Assembly (NCBI RefSeq): GCF_010729895.1
Contig: NZ_AP022612.1
Span: 3,162,001 to 3,226,000, forward strand
Reading direction: 5' to 3'
Source of the DNA: Mycolicibacterium confluentis
GTDB taxonomy: Bacteria; Actinomycetota; Actinomycetes; Mycobacteriales; Mycobacteriaceae
DNA: 64,000 bases
The notes under the pieces were generated by a model, which saw nothing but the letters and a program-made list of their open reading frames with translations, did no database searches and was not told the origin of the DNA. Positions within the stretch are counted from its first letter, which is position 1; every line of letters starts with the position of its first letter. The translations under genes and the position numbers were made by a program. Positions 8,653 through 19,010 of the stretch are shown in pieces.

Positions 8653-9199
8653 CGCGCTCGGCGAACTCCACCGTGGTGTCGCCGTAGCGGCGCGCCTTCA
8701 ACGGCTCCCACCCGGCGGGCCACTCCAGAGCCTGCGCCGACGAGGGGCGTTCGATGACCGCGAGCCCGCCGTCGGCGACCCAACCGCCGGCGAGGGCCTC
8801 CAACACGGCACCCACCTCGGCGCTGCTCACGTCATAGGGCGGATCGGCGAACACCAGATCGAACTGCCCCACGGCCCCGGCCGACAGCACGGCGTTCACC
8901 GTGCCGCGTCGCACAGTGGCGCCCGAGACACCCAGTGCCTTGATGTTCGCCTCGATCACACCCACCGCGCGCGCAGCGGATTCGACGAACAACGCCTTCT
9001 GGGCACCGCGCGACAACGCCTCCAGGCCCAGCGCCCCCGACCCCGCGAACAGGTCCAGAACCGCCAGACCGGCGAAGTCGAGCCGCGCGGCGAGCACGTT
9101 GAACAGCGATTCCCGCACGCGATCGGTCGTGGGCCGGGTGCCGCGCGGCGGCACCACGATCCGCCGGCCGCCCGCCGAACCGGCAATGATGCGCGTCAG
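8642..9199 (-). CDS. rsmD: 16S rRNA (guanine966-N2)-methyltransferase RsmD, probable CTG start
   Basis: RsmD methylates G966 of 16S rRNA. Motif I is [20 protein letters not shown] and the catalytic motif IV is DPPY (FADPPYDV). The first ATG/GTG/TTG in frame is GTG at 9157, but the conserved N-terminus [18 protein letters not shown] begins before it. The only suitable codon that includes it is CTG at 9199-9197, overlapping the pyruvate carboxylase stop by four bases (CTGA). I extend to that codon, giving 185 residues. The family assignment is secure; the unusual start is an inference. Confidence 0.85.
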   Translation of the reverse strand: MTRIIAGSAGGRRIVVPPRGTRPTTDRVRESLFNVLAARLDFAGLAVLDLFAGSGALGLEALSRGAQKALFVESAARAVGVIEANIKALGVSGATVRRGTVNAVLSAGAVGQFDLVFADPPYDVSSAEVGAVLEALAGGWVADGGLAVIERPSSAQALEWPAGWEPLKARRYGDTTVEFAERVIA

Positions 9200-12100
9200 T
9201 TGACCACCACCAGCAGGTCACCACCCTCGACCTGAGCGGTCGCCGAAACCGCCACGCGCTCCACGGTTCCCGCCTTGGGCGCGGTGATCGCCGCCTCCAT
9301 CTTCATGGCCTCGATCGTCGCGATTGTCTGGCCGCTCTCGACGGCGTCACCGGCGTTGACATTGACGGTGACCACCCCGGCGAACGGCGCCGCGATGTGG
9401 CCGGAGTTGCCCCGGTCCGCCTTCGCCGCGGTCGGGACGTCGGCCGCGATCGAGCGGTCGCGGACCACCACGGGTCGCAGTTGGCCGTTGAGAATGCACA
9501 TCACGGTCCGCATGCCTCGTTCGTCGGCCTCGGAGATCGCCTCGAGTCCGATGAGCAGTTCCACGCCCTTCTCCAACCGGACCCGATGCTCCTCGCCATA
9601 CCGCAGGCCGTAGAAGAACTGGTTGGCGCTCAGTCGGGAGGTGTCCCCGTACTCCTCGCGGTGCGCCTCGAACTCCTTGGTGGGCCCAGGGAACAGCAAC
9701 CGGTTCAGGGCGGCCTGCCGTTTGGGTCCCGGCGCCGCCAGCAGCGCCTCGTCGTCGGCGCTCAACTCCTGCTCGGGTCGGGCCGGACCACGACCCTCAA
9801 GTGCCTTGGTGCGCAACGGTTCCGGCCATCCACCGGGCGGGTCGCCGAGTTCGCCACGGAGGAAACCGATCACGCTGTCGGGGATGTCATAGCGGGCCGG
9901 ATCGGAGGCGAACTCCTCGGCGTTGACACCCGCGCCCACGAGTGCGAGCGCGAGATCACCGACGACCTTGCTCGACGGGGTGACCTTGACCAGGTGTCCC
10001 AACACCCGATCGGCGGCCGCATAGTTGGCCTCGATCTCCTCGAACCGGTCCCCAAAGCCCAACGCGATCGCCTGCTGCCGCAGGTTGCTCAACTGTCCGC
10101 CAGGAATCTCGTGGGTGTACACGCGACCAGTCGGCGCGGGCAGGCCCGACTCGAACGGCCCGTACACCTTGCGCAGCGCCTCCCAGTAAGGCTCGAGCTC
10201 GCACACCGCGTCCAGCGAGATACCAGTGTCGAACTCGGTGTGCGCCGCGGCCGCCACGATCGAACTCAGCGCGGGCTGACTCGTGGTGCCCGCCAAGGGC
10301 GCCGCGGCACCGTCGACCGCGTCGGCGCCGGAATGCCAGGCCGCGACGTAGGTGGCCAACTGACCGCCTGGGGTGTCGTGGGTGTGCACGTGCACCGGCA
10401 GATCGAAACGCGACCTGAGCGCCGAGACGAGCTTCTGGGCCGCCGGCACCCGCAGCAGACCAGCCATGTCCTTGATCGCCAGCACGTGCGCGCCCGCATC
10501 GACGATCTGCTCGGCGAGCTTGAGGTAGTAGTCCAGCGTGTAGAGCGTCTCGCGGGGATCGGACAGGTCACCGGTGTAACACATCGCGACTTCGGCGACG
10601 GCCGTGCCGGTTTCGCGCACCGCGTCGATCGCGGGTCGCATGGACTCGACGTTGTTCAGCGCGTCGAAGATCCGGAAGATGTCGACGCCCGTCGCGGTGG
10701 CCTCCTGCACGAACGCGGTGGTGACGACTTCCGGATAAGGCGTGTAGCCCACGGTGTTCCGCCCACGCAGCAGCATCTGCAGACAGATGTTCGGCAGTGC
10801 CTCGCGCAACGCCCCGAGCCGTTCCCACGGGTCCTCCTGGAGGAACCGCAGCGCCACGTCATAGGTGGCGCCGCCCCAACATTCGATCGACAGCAGCTGC
10901 GGGGTCATGCGCGCGATGTACGGGGCGATAGCCAACAGCCCGGTGGAGCGCAGGCGCGTGGCCAGCAGCGACTGGTGAGCGTCGCGGAACGTTGTGTCGG
11001 TGACTCCCACGGCCTTCGAGTCGCGCAGCCAGCGCGCGAATCCCTCCGGCCCCAACTCCGTCAGGCGCTGTTTGGAACCCGACGGCGGCGCGGTGCGCAG
11101 GTCCAGGGTCGGCAGCTTGTCGTGCGGGTACACCGTCGCGAGGCGCTCGCCATGCGGTTTGTTGACTGTGACGTCGGCCAGGTAATTCAGGATCTTGGTG
11201 CCGCGGTCGGCGCTGCTGCGCGCCGTCAACAGGTGGGGTCGCTCTTCGATGAACGACGTGGTGACCCGGCCCGCCTCGAAGTCGGGGTCGTCGAGGACCG
11301 CCTGCAGGAACGGGATGTTGGTGGACACGCCGCGTATGCGGAACTCTGCCACTGCCCTGCGAGCCCGCCGCACCGCGGTGGCGAAATCCCTTCCACGGCA
11401 GGTCAGTTTGACCAGCATCGAGTCGAAGTGCGCGCCCACCTCGGCGCCCAGGTTGGTTCCGCCGTCGAGGCGGATTCCCGCGCCGCCGGGTGAGCGGTAG
11501 GCACTGATCCGGCCGGTGTCGGGCCGGAAGCCGTTGGCGGGGTCCTCGGTGGTGATCCGGCACTGCAGCGCCGCCCCATGCAACTGCACCGAATCCTGGC
11601 TAAGGCCAAGGTCTTCCAGGCTCTCCCCCGCCGCGATGCGCAACTGTGACGACACCAGGTCGACGTCGGTGATCTCCTCGGTGACCGTGTGCTCAACCTG
11701 GATGCGGGGATTCATCTCGATGAACACGTGCTCGCCGCGCTCGTCGAGCAGGAACTCGACCGTACCCGCACACGAATAGCCGATCTGGCGGGCGAACGCC
11801 ACCGCGTCGGCGCAGATCCGGTCCCGCAGAGCGGGATCCAGATTAGGCGCGGGGGCCAGCTCGATCACCTTCTGGTGCCGGCGCTGCACACTGCAGTCCC
11901 GCTCGAACAGGTGGATCACATTGCCTTGGGTGTCGGCAAGGATCTGCACCTCGATGTGGCGAGGGTTGACCACAGCCTGCTCCAGGAACACTGTCGGGTC
12001 CCCGAATGCCGATTCGGCCTCCCGGCTGGCGGCTTCGATGGACTCACGCAGCGTCTCCGGGTCGGTCACCCGCCGCATGCCGCGCCCGCCGCCACCCGCG

Positions 12101-12579
12101 ACGGCCTTGACGAACACCGGGAACTCCATCGAGTCCGCGGCCGCGAGCAGTTCCTCGACGTCGGCCGACGGCGCCGAGGACGCGAGCACCGGCAACCCGG
12201 CCTTGCGCGCCGCGGCGATAGCGCGGGCCTTGTTGCCGGTCAGCTCCAGCACCTCGGTGGACGGTCCGACGAACGTGATGCCCGCCGCCTCGCAGGCCGC
12301 GGCCAGGCCGGGATTCTCCGACAGGAACCCGTAGCCGGGATATATCGCGTCGGCTCCGCAGGCCTGTGCCGTCGCGACGATGTCGTCGATGTTCAGGTAC
12401 GCGCGGACGGGGTGCCCCTCCTCGCCGATCTGATAGGACTCGTCCGCCTTCAGACGGTGCACCGAGTTGCGGTCCTCGTACGGGTAGACGGCCACCGTCG
12501 AGAGCTTCAACTCCGTGGCGGCACGGAACGCACGGATCGCGATCTCCCCGCGATTCGCGACCAGGACCTTACGGATCAT
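9196..12579 (-). CDS. pca: Pyruvate carboxylase
   Basis: This 1127-residue single-chain enzyme makes oxaloacetate from pyruvate, bicarbonate and ATP for anaplerosis and gluconeogenesis. A biotin carboxylase domain (1-450) starts with [13 protein letters not shown] and has an ATP-grasp glycine loop ([10 protein letters not shown]). The carboxyltransferase TIM barrel (about 530-800) contains [15 protein letters not shown] with a metal site in [11 protein letters not shown]-terminal biotinyl domain has EAMKMEAA with biotinylated Lys1093. Length and domain order are normal. It probably forms a transcript with rsmD, whose start overlaps its stop. Confidence 0.97.
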   Translation of the reverse strand: MIRKVLVANRGEIAIRAFRAATELKLSTVAVYPYEDRNSVHRLKADESYQIGEEGHPVRAYLNIDDIVATAQACGADAIYPGYGFLSENPGLAAACEAAGITFVGPSTEVLELTGNKARAIAAARKAGLPVLASSAPSADVEELLAAADSMEFPVFVKAVAGGGGRGMRRVTDPETLRESIEAASREAESAFGDPTVFLEQAVVNPRHIEVQILADTQGNVIHLFERDCSVQRRHQKVIELAPAPNLDPALRDRICADAVAFARQIGYSCAGTVEFLLDERGEHVFIEMNPRIQVEHTVTEEITDVDLVSSQLRIAAGESLEDLGLSQDSVQLHGAALQCRITTEDPANGFRPDTGRISAYRSPGGAGIRLDGGTNLGAEVGAHFDSMLVKLTCRGRDFATAVRRARRAVAEFRIRGVSTNIPFLQAVLDDPDFEAGRVTTSFIEERPHLLTARSSADRGTKILNYLADVTVNKPHGERLATVYPHDKLPTLDLRTAPPSGSKQRLTELGPEGFARWLRDSKAVGVTDTTFRDAHQSLLATRLRSTGLLAIAPYIARMTPQLLSIECWGGATYDVALRFLQEDPWERLGALREALPNICLQMLLRGRNTVGYTPYPEVVTTAFVQEATATGVDIFRIFDALNNVESMRPAIDAVRETGTAVAEVAMCYTGDLSDPRETLYTLDYYLKLAEQIVDAGAHVLAIKDMAGLLRVPAAQKLVSALRSRFDLPVHVHTHDTPGGQLATYVAAWHSGADAVDGAAAPLAGTTSQPALSSIVAAAAHTEFDTGISLDAVCELEPYWEALRKVYGPFESGLPAPTGRVYTHEIPGGQLSNLRQQAIALGFGDRFEEIEANYAAADRVLGHLVKVTPSSKVVGDLALALVGAGVNAEEFASDPARYDIPDSVIGFLRGELGDPPGGWPEPLRTKALEGRGPARPEQELSADDEALLAAPGPKRQAALNRLLFPGPTKEFEAHREEYGDTSRLSANQFFYGLRYGEEHRVRLEKGVELLIGLEAISEADERGMRTVMCILNGQLRPVVVRDRSIAADVPTAAKADRGNSGHIAAPFAGVVTVNVNAGDAVESGQTIATIEAMKMEAAITAPKAGTVERVAVSATAQVEGGDLLVVVN

Positions 12580-12654
12580 CTTTCGAGAATACTGACGCCG
12601 AAGTTCTCACAGAGGCGTGGCCGTCCGCCGTGAGATTGCGCGCCCGAAAACCGG

Positions 12655-13509
12655 CTACCTCAGGGTCGCGGTGGCCGAGGCGTGCACGTCCCCCGCGCCG
12701 GAGACCACAGCGAGTTCGATCGGGTCCCCGGGCGCGCCCTGCACCCTGATCTCGTCACCGACGAACACCGGCTTCTGCAGCCGGAACGTGAAGTCGCCGA
12801 TCGCGCGGTCGGGAAGCTTCGCGCGCACCAACTCGGCGAGGTACACCGCCAGCAACGGTCCGTGCACCACGAGCGCCGGGAACCCCTCGGTCGAGGTGGT
12901 GTAGGCCTCGTCGTAATGGATCCGGTGCGCGTTGCCGGTCAGCGCGCTGAACCGGAACAGGAGCGCGGGGTGGGTCTGCGGGTGCTCGACCCAGGGCGTC
13001 TGCGGCGCGGGCAGCGGGGCGCTGACCCGGGCGAACGGCGTCGAGCCGCCGTCGTCACTGCGGTACACCAGATCCTGTTCCTCGACGATGCGCACGGCGT
13101 CGCCCTGCCGATAGGTGTGCCGGACCGTGACGAAGAGCAGTTCGCCGGTACGGCCGTGTTTGACCGCGGTCTTGAGCACCTCGGAGTGCCGCGTCGCCGG
13201 CTCGCCGATGATCAGCGGCTCCGTCACTGCAAGGCGCCCGCCGGCGAACATCCTGCGCCGGTGGGGAATCGGCGGCAGGAAATGCCCATGCAGGGGGTGC
13301 CCGTCGGGACCCAGTTCCTCGGTGCGCGGCCAGTCCAGGAAGTGCACCCACTGCCACAGCAGTGGCAATGGGTCACCGGCACCGGGCGCCGTCTCGAGGT
13401 CGAGGGTGGCCGCGAGCTGTGCCGCGCGCTCGGCCGAGATCACGTCGTGCGCGTCGATCGGTCCGGGCTGCCAGTCGGCGACGAAGGCCGCGAGTCCTGC
13501 CTCGGTCAC
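12655..13509 (-). CDS. FAS1-like/HTD2-type (MaoC superfamily) dehydratase
   Basis: The 284-residue protein resembles the HTD2/FAS1-like dehydratases with two hot-dog folds: an N-terminal half ending near RHTYRQGDAVRIVEEQDLVYR and a C-terminal half with the MaoC-type motif FRFSALTGNAHRIHYDEAY and VHGPLLAVYLAEL. Family members hydrate or dehydrate enoyl-thioesters such as mesaconyl-CoA or 3-hydroxyacyl groups. The GTG at 13509 overlaps the acyl-CoA dehydrogenase stop (GTGA), so the pair is coupled and likely acts on successive beta-oxidation-type steps of one substrate. The substrate is unknown. Confidence 0.78.
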   Translation of the reverse strand: MTEAGLAAFVADWQPGPIDAHDVISAERAAQLAATLDLETAPGAGDPLPLLWQWVHFLDWPRTEELGPDGHPLHGHFLPPIPHRRRMFAGGRLAVTEPLIIGEPATRHSEVLKTAVKHGRTGELLFVTVRHTYRQGDAVRIVEEQDLVYRSDDGGSTPFARVSAPLPAPQTPWVEHPQTHPALLFRFSALTGNAHRIHYDEAYTTSTEGFPALVVHGPLLAVYLAELVRAKLPDRAIGDFTFRLQKPVFVGDEIRVQGAPGDPIELAVVSGAGDVHASATATLR

Positions 13510-14660
13510 GTGTCGAGTCCCCCGCGCTTCACCAGCTGTTTGGCGATGACACCCTTCTGGATCTCGTTGGTGCCTTCGCCCACGATCATCAGGGGCGCAT
13601 CCCGGAAGTAGCGCTCTACGTCGTACTCGCATGAGTATCCGTAGCCGCCGTGCACCCGCACCGCGTCGAGCGCGATCTGCATGGCGGTCTCGGAGGCGAA
13701 CAGCTTGGCCATCCCGGCCTCCATGTCGCAGCGCTGGCCCGAGTCGAACTTCTCGGCCGCGGCGAGCAGCAGTGAGCGTGCGGCGTAGAGCTTGGTGCCC
13801 ATGTCGGCCAGCATGTTGCCCACGGCCTGGTGTTCCCAGATGGGCTTGCCGAAGCTCTCCCGATCCTGCGCGTAGGCCAGAGCGTCGTCGAATGCCGCAC
13901 GAGCCACCCCTGTGGCGCGGGCCGCGACCTGCAGACGGCCGACCTCGAGGCCCTTCATCATCTGCGCGAAGCCCTTACCCTCCTCGGTGCCGAGGAGAGC
14001 ATCGGCGGGCACGCGGCAGTCGGCGAAGTTCAGCTCGCAGGCCTCGACACCCTTGTAGCCGAGCTTGGGCAGATCCTTGGAGATGGTGAAGCCCGGAAGC
14101 TTCTCGACCAGCAGGATCGACACGCCGCGGTGGGCAGGGTGTGCGTCGGGGTCGGTCTTGCACAGCAGCGCCACCAGATCCGAGCGGCGCGCGTTGGAGA
14201 TCCACGTCTTGCTGCCGTTGACGACGTATCCGTCGTCGTCCCGGCGCGCCACGGTCCGCATGGCCTGGAGGTCGGAGCCGCCGCCGGGTTCCGTCAACGC
14301 CATCGTGGCGCGAATCTCACCGGTCGCCATGCGGGGCAGGTACTTCTGCTTCTGCTCCTCGGTGCCGAACAGCACGAGCAGCTTGGAGACGACGGTGTGC
14401 CCACCCATCGCGCCGGCCAGGCTCATCCACCCGCGGGCGAGTTCCTCGGCGACCTGCACGTAGCACGGCATCGAGACCGCCCCGAAGCCGTACGGTTCGG
14501 GGATCGACAGACCGAAGATCCCGATCTGCTTCATGGTCTCGATGAGTTCTTCGGGATAGGTGTTGGCGTGCTCGAGTTCCCGCACCACCGGGCGGACCTG
14601 CCTGTCGACGAAGTCGCGGACAGTCGCGACGATGGCCTCTTCCTCAGGCACGAGCTGCAT
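13506..14660 (-). CDS. Acyl-CoA dehydrogenase
   Basis: The 384-residue protein has both acyl-CoA dehydrogenase signatures: ATMALTEPGGGSDLQAM near residue 121 and, near the C-terminus, the catalytic-region sequence VHGGYGYSCEYDVERYFRD. It would oxidise an acyl-CoA to the enoyl-CoA using FAD. ATG at 14660 is 6 bases after GGAGG; an immediately preceding GTG is possible but too close. It heads a two-gene unit with the HTD2-like dehydratase. An AT-rich inverted repeat lies about 20 bp upstream. Substrate chain length cannot be read from the sequence. Confidence 0.88.
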   Translation of the reverse strand: MQLVPEEEAIVATVRDFVDRQVRPVVRELEHANTYPEELIETMKQIGIFGLSIPEPYGFGAVSMPCYVQVAEELARGWMSLAGAMGGHTVVSKLLVLFGTEEQKQKYLPRMATGEIRATMALTEPGGGSDLQAMRTVARRDDDGYVVNGSKTWISNARRSDLVALLCKTDPDAHPAHRGVSILLVEKLPGFTISKDLPKLGYKGVEACELNFADCRVPADALLGTEEGKGFAQMMKGLEVGRLQVAARATGVARAAFDDALAYAQDRESFGKPIWEHQAVGNMLADMGTKLYAARSLLLAAAEKFDSGQRCDMEAGMAKLFASETAMQIALDAVRVHGGYGYSCEYDVERYFRDAPLMIVGEGTNEIQKGVIAKQLVKRGGLDT

Positions 14661-14677
14661 CACTGGCCTCCCTTTCT

Positions 14678-14691
14678 TTAATAAGAATTAA
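14678..14691. promoter_or_regulatory. AT-rich inverted repeat upstream of acyl-CoA dehydrogenase
   Basis: TTAAT-AAGA-ATTAA is an inverted repeat with 5-bp arms and a 4-bp spacer, just upstream of the dehydrogenase ribosome-binding site. A run of A/T this long is rare in this genome. It could be a repressor operator for the acyl-CoA dehydrogenase/dehydratase unit or part of its promoter. No regulator gene is adjacent. Confidence 0.35.
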
Positions 14692-14740
14692 ATAATGCGG
14701 GGAGACGGGCGGGCAGGGCGCCCCCCTCGCCGCAGCCATG

Positions 14741-15382
14741 TCAGATCAGAGTGGACCAGTAGTCCCAGAACCGCACCAGGATCATCAGCACGACGGCCGT
14801 GAACCACAGCGTCACGATCGACCAGCGCCACTGGTACAGCACCCGCAGCACAACATTTCCGGCCAACGGCCGCAGCGCGATCGACGCCGCGACCACCAGA
14901 AGCGGGATCGTCACGGCCCACACCACCATGCAGTACGGGCACAGCGCGCCGATGCGGTAGAGGCTCTGGAAGATCAGCCAGTTGACGAACACCGCGCCCA
15001 GCGTGGTGCCGATCGCCAGGCCGACCCAATACCACTGCGGCAGGCGCACTTTCGAGATCGCCAGGACACCGGTCACGATCACCACGGTGAACGAGACGAT
15101 GCCGATCAGCGGATTGGGGAAGCCGAACAGACCCGCCTGCGGAGTCACCATCACCGAGCCACAGGACAGGACCGGGTTGATGCTGCAGGACGGGACGTAG
15201 GACGGGTCGACCAGCAGTTCGATCTTCTCGACGGTCAGCGTGAACGACGCGACGAAGCCGAGGACTCCCGCGATCAGCACCCACAGCGCGCTCGCCCTGC
15301 CCACCGCCACGCCCCGACGGGCGTCGGCGCGGTCGCCGGCCGTTTCGGCGCCAGCGACCTCGACGGTGGGCTCGGCGGTCAT
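14741..15382 (-). CDS. Vitamin K epoxide reductase (VKOR) family disulfide-generating protein
   Basis: A 213-residue inner-membrane protein with about five transmembrane helices. It carries the VKOR Cys pair in SCSINPVLSCGS and the CPYC active site in a later helix (RIGALCPYCMVVW). VKOR reoxidises a DsbA-like partner and passes electrons to menaquinone, replacing DsbB in mycobacteria. Its ATG overlaps the stop of the upstream DsbA-like gene (ATGA), so enzyme and partner are co-translated. By position it corresponds to Rv2968c. Confidence 0.93.
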   Translation of the reverse strand: MTAEPTVEVAGAETAGDRADARRGVAVGRASALWVLIAGVLGFVASFTLTVEKIELLVDPSYVPSCSINPVLSCGSVMVTPQAGLFGFPNPLIGIVSFTVVIVTGVLAISKVRLPQWYWVGLAIGTTLGAVFVNWLIFQSLYRIGALCPYCMVVWAVTIPLLVVAASIALRPLAGNVVLRVLYQWRWSIVTLWFTAVVLMILVRFWDYWSTLI

Positions 15383-16161
15383 GGCGCGGGGGCCGGGACG
15401 GGAGCGGGAGCCGGAGCGGGGGCGTCGAGGGCCGGGACGTCCCCGACGATCTCCTTCACCTTGGCGATCAGCGCGTCGGGGGTGCTGACCTTGAAGTCCT
15501 CACCGTTGACCCGCACGGACGGGGTGCCGGTGACCTTGGTGGCGCCAGCCAGGCCGTCGACGATGTCGTTGAACTTCCCGCTGGTGACACAGTCCGGCAC
15601 GCTGCCGACGACGCCGGCCTGCCGGGCGATCTCGATGAGCTTCGCGTTGTCGGGGGCGTCCGCCGAGTTCTCCGCGGGCTGCTGGGCGAACAGCGCCGTA
15701 TGGAAGCGCTGGAACACCTCTTTGTTGGGCGTGGTGTCGGCCTCGGCGACGCAGTAACCGGCGTTGGCCGCACGCGTCGAATAGTTCTGGTTCTGCGGCG
15801 AATCGAGGATCGCCAGCATGTAGTAGTCAGCGGCGACGGCGCCGGACTCGACCAGCTTGCTGATCGTCGGGCCGAACTGCTGCTCGAAGATCGCGCAGTG
15901 CGGGCACTGGAAGTCCTCGAAGAGGCTGAGCACCACCTTGGGCTCTTCGGTGCCCTCGTTCTTGATCAGCGACGTCGACTCCACCCGCACGGACTTGATC
16001 GCCTCGGAGCGCTTGGCCTCGCCATTCTTGACGATGTAGAGAACCAGGCCCACAGCGAAGATGACGACGATGGCCGTCAGGCCGATCTGGACCGCCAGGT
16101 TGCGCTTGCGGTCGGCCGCCTTCAGGTCGTACTTGGCGGGGCGTTTCGATGACTTGGCCAC
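15379..16161 (-). CDS. Membrane-anchored DsbA-like thiol:disulfide oxidoreductase
   Basis: The 260-residue protein has a short basic cytoplasmic N-terminus, one transmembrane anchor (about residues 25-45), and an extracytoplasmic thioredoxin-fold domain with the active site CPHC in LFEDFQCPHCAIFEQQ. The cis-Pro region is GTPSVRVNG. A C-terminal tail alternates Ala and Pro. It introduces disulfides into exported proteins and is reoxidised by the VKOR protein encoded immediately downstream. It corresponds to Rv2969c. Confidence 0.92.
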   Translation of the reverse strand: MAKSSKRPAKYDLKAADRKRNLAVQIGLTAIVVIFAVGLVLYIVKNGEAKRSEAIKSVRVESTSLIKNEGTEEPKVVLSLFEDFQCPHCAIFEQQFGPTISKLVESGAVAADYYMLAILDSPQNQNYSTRAANAGYCVAEADTTPNKEVFQRFHTALFAQQPAENSADAPDNAKLIEIARQAGVVGSVPDCVTSGKFNDIVDGLAGATKVTGTPSVRVNGEDFKVSTPDALIAKVKEIVGDVPALDAPAPAPAPVPAPAP

Positions 16162-16237
16162 AGGTGTGTTGATCCTCGTGCTTGAAGTGCGTCGATGATT
16201 GGCGCGTCCCAGCCTACCGGCGCTCCGGTGTGTCGCC

Positions 16238-17368
16238 TCAGGCGCGCCGCAGATGCGCCCGCAGCGCGAGGGTCACCTCATCGATCGCGCGCTCGCACGC
16301 GCCGCCGAACGCCTTGAAATTCACGAACCCATGCACCAGCGAGCCCATCGACCGGAGGTCACATCCGACCCCGGCCGCCGCAAGGGACTGCGCGTACCGT
16401 TCACCCTCGTCACGCAGCGGATCGAAACCCGCGGTGACCACCAGCGCGGGCGGCAGACCGGACAGATCCGACGCCCGAGCCGGCGAGACGCGGGGGTCGG
16501 TGACCTCGACGCCCGAGCCCCCGACGTAGGCGTGGCCACAGAAGTCCAGGTCGCGTTGCGTGAGAACCAGGCCATCGGCGAACAGCGTGCGCGACCGACT
16601 CGGCGCCGTGAGGTCGACCCACGGATACAACAGCACCTGCAGCGCAGGCAGGGGCGCACCCTCGTCACGGGCCCGTTGTGCGACGACGGCCGCCAGGGCT
16701 CCGCCCGCACTGTCCCCCGCGACCGCGATCCGGGCGGGGTCGGCCCCGAGGGCCAGGGCGTGCTCGACGGCCCACAGGTAGGCCGCCCACGCGTCGTCGG
16801 CCGCCGCGGGAGCCTTGTGCTCGGGTGCCAGGCGGTAGTCAACCGACAGCACGTGCACCCCGGCGTCGTGGCTGATCAGCCGGCACAGCGCGTCATAGGT
16901 GTCCAGTCCGCCGAGCACATAGCCTCCGCCGTGGAAGAACACCACCAGCGGAGCGGGCCCGTCGACGTTGCGGGCTTCAGTGTTCGGGGCGTAGTGGCGT
17001 GCGGCGATGTCGGGTTGCCCCTCGAGTCGGCCGGGCACGGTGACTCCAGAGACGGCGACCGGGGCCGGCGGGCCGCCCAGCGCCACGCACAGGTCGAGCA
17101 TCGCCTGCCGGCTGTCGGCGAGGTTGTGCTCGTCGAGGACCAGGCCGGGCACACCGCTGGCTCGCAGCGACGCGGTGAACAGCTGGAGCGTCGGGTCGAG
17201 GATGTTCCCGTCGACGACGAGGGGCCGGAACCCCGTCAGCCCGCGCTGCACGATCTCAGGGAGAACGGGCAGCACGGAGGCCGAGAACTTCGACCCCGCC
17301 CGAAGAACCGCCATGGGCGGTCGACGTCGGCGCTTCGGTGGTGGAGGCAGCACATCGGTCACGCCCAC
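16238..17368 (-). CDS. lipN: Alpha/beta hydrolase of the hormone-sensitive lipase family (LipN-like)
   Basis: The 376-residue esterase/lipase has the HSL oxyanion-hole motif HGGGYVLGG near residue 145 and the nucleophile elbow GDSAGGALA near 219; the His is in SLVHGFVNF and the acid in DPLRDEG. LipN of M. tuberculosis (Rv2970c, same position) hydrolyses short-chain esters. No signal peptide is visible. The start is uncertain: GTG at 17368 is annotated, and a second GTG two codons further in is equally possible. It is divergent from the aldo-keto reductase. Confidence 0.85.
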   Translation of the reverse strand: MGVTDVLPPPPKRRRRPPMAVLRAGSKFSASVLPVLPEIVQRGLTGFRPLVVDGNILDPTLQLFTASLRASGVPGLVLDEHNLADSRQAMLDLCVALGGPPAPVAVSGVTVPGRLEGQPDIAARHYAPNTEARNVDGPAPLVVFFHGGGYVLGGLDTYDALCRLISHDAGVHVLSVDYRLAPEHKAPAAADDAWAAYLWAVEHALALGADPARIAVAGDSAGGALAAVVAQRARDEGAPLPALQVLLYPWVDLTAPSRSRTLFADGLVLTQRDLDFCGHAYVGGSGVEVTDPRVSPARASDLSGLPPALVVTAGFDPLRDEGERYAQSLAAAGVGCDLRSMGSLVHGFVNFKAFGGACERAIDEVTLALRAHLRRA

Positions 17369-17449
17369 CGAAGGTAGTCGGCGCCGCTTCGCGAGGGAAC
17401 AACGTGAGTAATATAGGACCGCTAACCATCACTTCAACAGGTAGGTGAA

Positions 17450-18298
17450 ATGACGTCGACTGGCCAGTCGGGGGCCGTTCCGGCCATCGGACTCAATGAC
17501 GAGAACACCATTCCAGCTCTGGGCCTGGGAGTCGGTGAGCTCTCCGATGCCGAGACCGAGCACTCCGTGGCCACGGCGCTCGAACTGGGGTACCGGCTGA
17601 TCGACACCGCAGCGGTCTACGGCAACGAGGCCGCGGTGGGCAAGGCCATCCGGGAATCGGGCATCCCCCGCGCCGAAATCTTCGTCACCTCCAAACTCGC
17701 CAACGCCGACCAGGGCTTCGGCTCGTCCCAGGACGCCGTGAAGGCCAGCCTGGAGCGCCTCGGCCTCGATTACATCGACCTCTACCTGGTCCACTGGCCG
17801 ATGCCCGGCAAGGGCAAGTTCATCGACAGCTTCGCTGGCATCATGACAGCCCGCCAGAACGGACTGGTCCGCTCGGCGGGTGTCGCCAACTTCACCGCCG
17901 ACAACCTGTCCGACCTGATCAACCTCACCTACGTGGTGCCTGCGGTCAACCAGATCGAACTGCATCCGCTGCTCACCCAGACCGAGTTGCGCGCCGCCAA
18001 CGCCGAGCACGGCGTCGTCACCGAGGCCTACGGGCCGCTGGGCGTCGGCAGGCTGCTGGACAACGAGACCGTCACCGCGGTCGCCGCCGGGTACGACAAG
18101 TCGCCCGCTCAGGTGCTGATCCGGTGGAGCCTGCAGTTGGGCAACGTGGTGATCCCGCGGTCCTCGTCGGCCGAGCGCATCGCCGCCAACCTCGACGTGT
18201 TCGACTTCGAGTTGAGCGCGCAGGACATGGACCGACTCAGCGCGCTGGACAACGGCACCCGGTTCCGTCCCGACCCCGAGACCTACACAGGCGTCTGA
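17450..18298 (+). CDS. Aldo/keto reductase (AKR5-type)
   Basis: The 282-residue NADPH-dependent reductase has the full AKR tetrad: Asp52, Tyr57 (DTAAVYGNE), Lys82 (TSKL) and His115 (LVHWP). The C-terminal cofactor motif is [16 protein letters not shown]. By position it matches Rv2971 and the structurally studied M. smegmatis homologue. Likely substrates are reactive carbonyls such as methylglyoxal, from knowledge of the family. AGGT precedes the ATG. Its stop lies next to that of the convergent HNH gene, with only one base between. Confidence 0.92.
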   Translation: MTSTGQSGAVPAIGLNDENTIPALGLGVGELSDAETEHSVATALELGYRLIDTAAVYGNEAAVGKAIRESGIPRAEIFVTSKLANADQGFGSSQDAVKASLERLGLDYIDLYLVHWPMPGKGKFIDSFAGIMTARQNGLVRSAGVANFTADNLSDLINLTYVVPAVNQIELHPLLTQTELRAANAEHGVVTEAYGPLGVGRLLDNETVTAVAAGYDKSPAQVLIRWSLQLGNVVIPRSSSAERIAANLDVFDFELSAQDMDRLSALDNGTRFRPDPETYTGV

Positions 18299-18299
18299 G

Positions 18300-19010
18300 T
18301 CAAGCCACCGGACAGGTGCTGGCCGCGGCGCGCAGTCGATCCGCCGAGGCCCCATCGACGCTCAGGCCGTAACCGCGCAGCACCTCGGCGAACTGCACCG
18401 CGTACTGACACCAGAACGCGGTGTTGGGCGGCATCCAGACCGCCGGCTCGGAGTCGCTCTTGTCCTGGTTGGCGCCGCCCGCGACGGCCAGCAGGTTGGC
18501 GGGGTCGTTGGCGAACCGTCGCCGCAGATCCTCCGGCCAGGCCCGAGCCCCCATGTCCCAGGCCAGGGCCAGCGGGACGATGTGGTCGATCTGGACCGAG
18601 GCCCCGATCTGGTTGCCGCGCACGAAGGCCACAGTCGCGTTGGTGTAGGGGTCGTACAGCGTGCCGGTGGCCACGGCCGTGGGACAGCGTTTGATCGCCA
18701 CAAAGGTCTTGTCGACCAGATCGCGGTTCAGGATGTCGTTTCGGGTGTCACAGCCGTTGCGCCCACCGGGGGCGTCGGTGTCGTCGGTCCACGAGTCGCC
18801 GAACGCCGCGCGGTGGTAGTCGTAGCCGCGGATGCGCAACGGCACCACTGGGATTCCCGCCAGGATGTCGACGCCGGGGGCGACCGTCGGCGGACCCTCG
18901 GCCTGCGCCACGGACTGGGACCGCTGCCCCACCCCGGCGACCGTCGTCACGGCGACCACGACGGACAGCACCGCCACGGCCACGAGCCAGAGCAGTTTTG
19001 CCCGGGTCAC
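18300..19010 (-). CDS. Secreted/anchored HNH-like (DUF1524/GmrSD C-terminal type) protein
   Basis: The 236-residue protein begins with a hydrophobic signal or anchor (about residues 4-24) and then a domain with the DUF1524 signature: VQIDHIVPLALAWDMGA and a distal NLLAVAGGANQDKSD, which resemble His-Asn-His nuclease elements. Two Cys pairs (CDTRN, RCP; FWCQY, STCP) could form disulfides outside the membrane. An exported nuclease is the likeliest role, but activity is unproven. GTG at 19010 overlaps the recG stop (GTGA). It corresponds to Rv2972c. Confidence 0.8.
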   Translation of the reverse strand: MTRAKLLWLVAVAVLSVVVAVTTVAGVGQRSQSVAQAEGPPTVAPGVDILAGIPVVPLRIRGYDYHRAAFGDSWTDDTDAPGGRNGCDTRNDILNRDLVDKTFVAIKRCPTAVATGTLYDPYTNATVAFVRGNQIGASVQIDHIVPLALAWDMGARAWPEDLRRRFANDPANLLAVAGGANQDKSDSEPAVWMPPNTAFWCQYAVQFAEVLRGYGLSVDGASADRLRAAASTCPVA

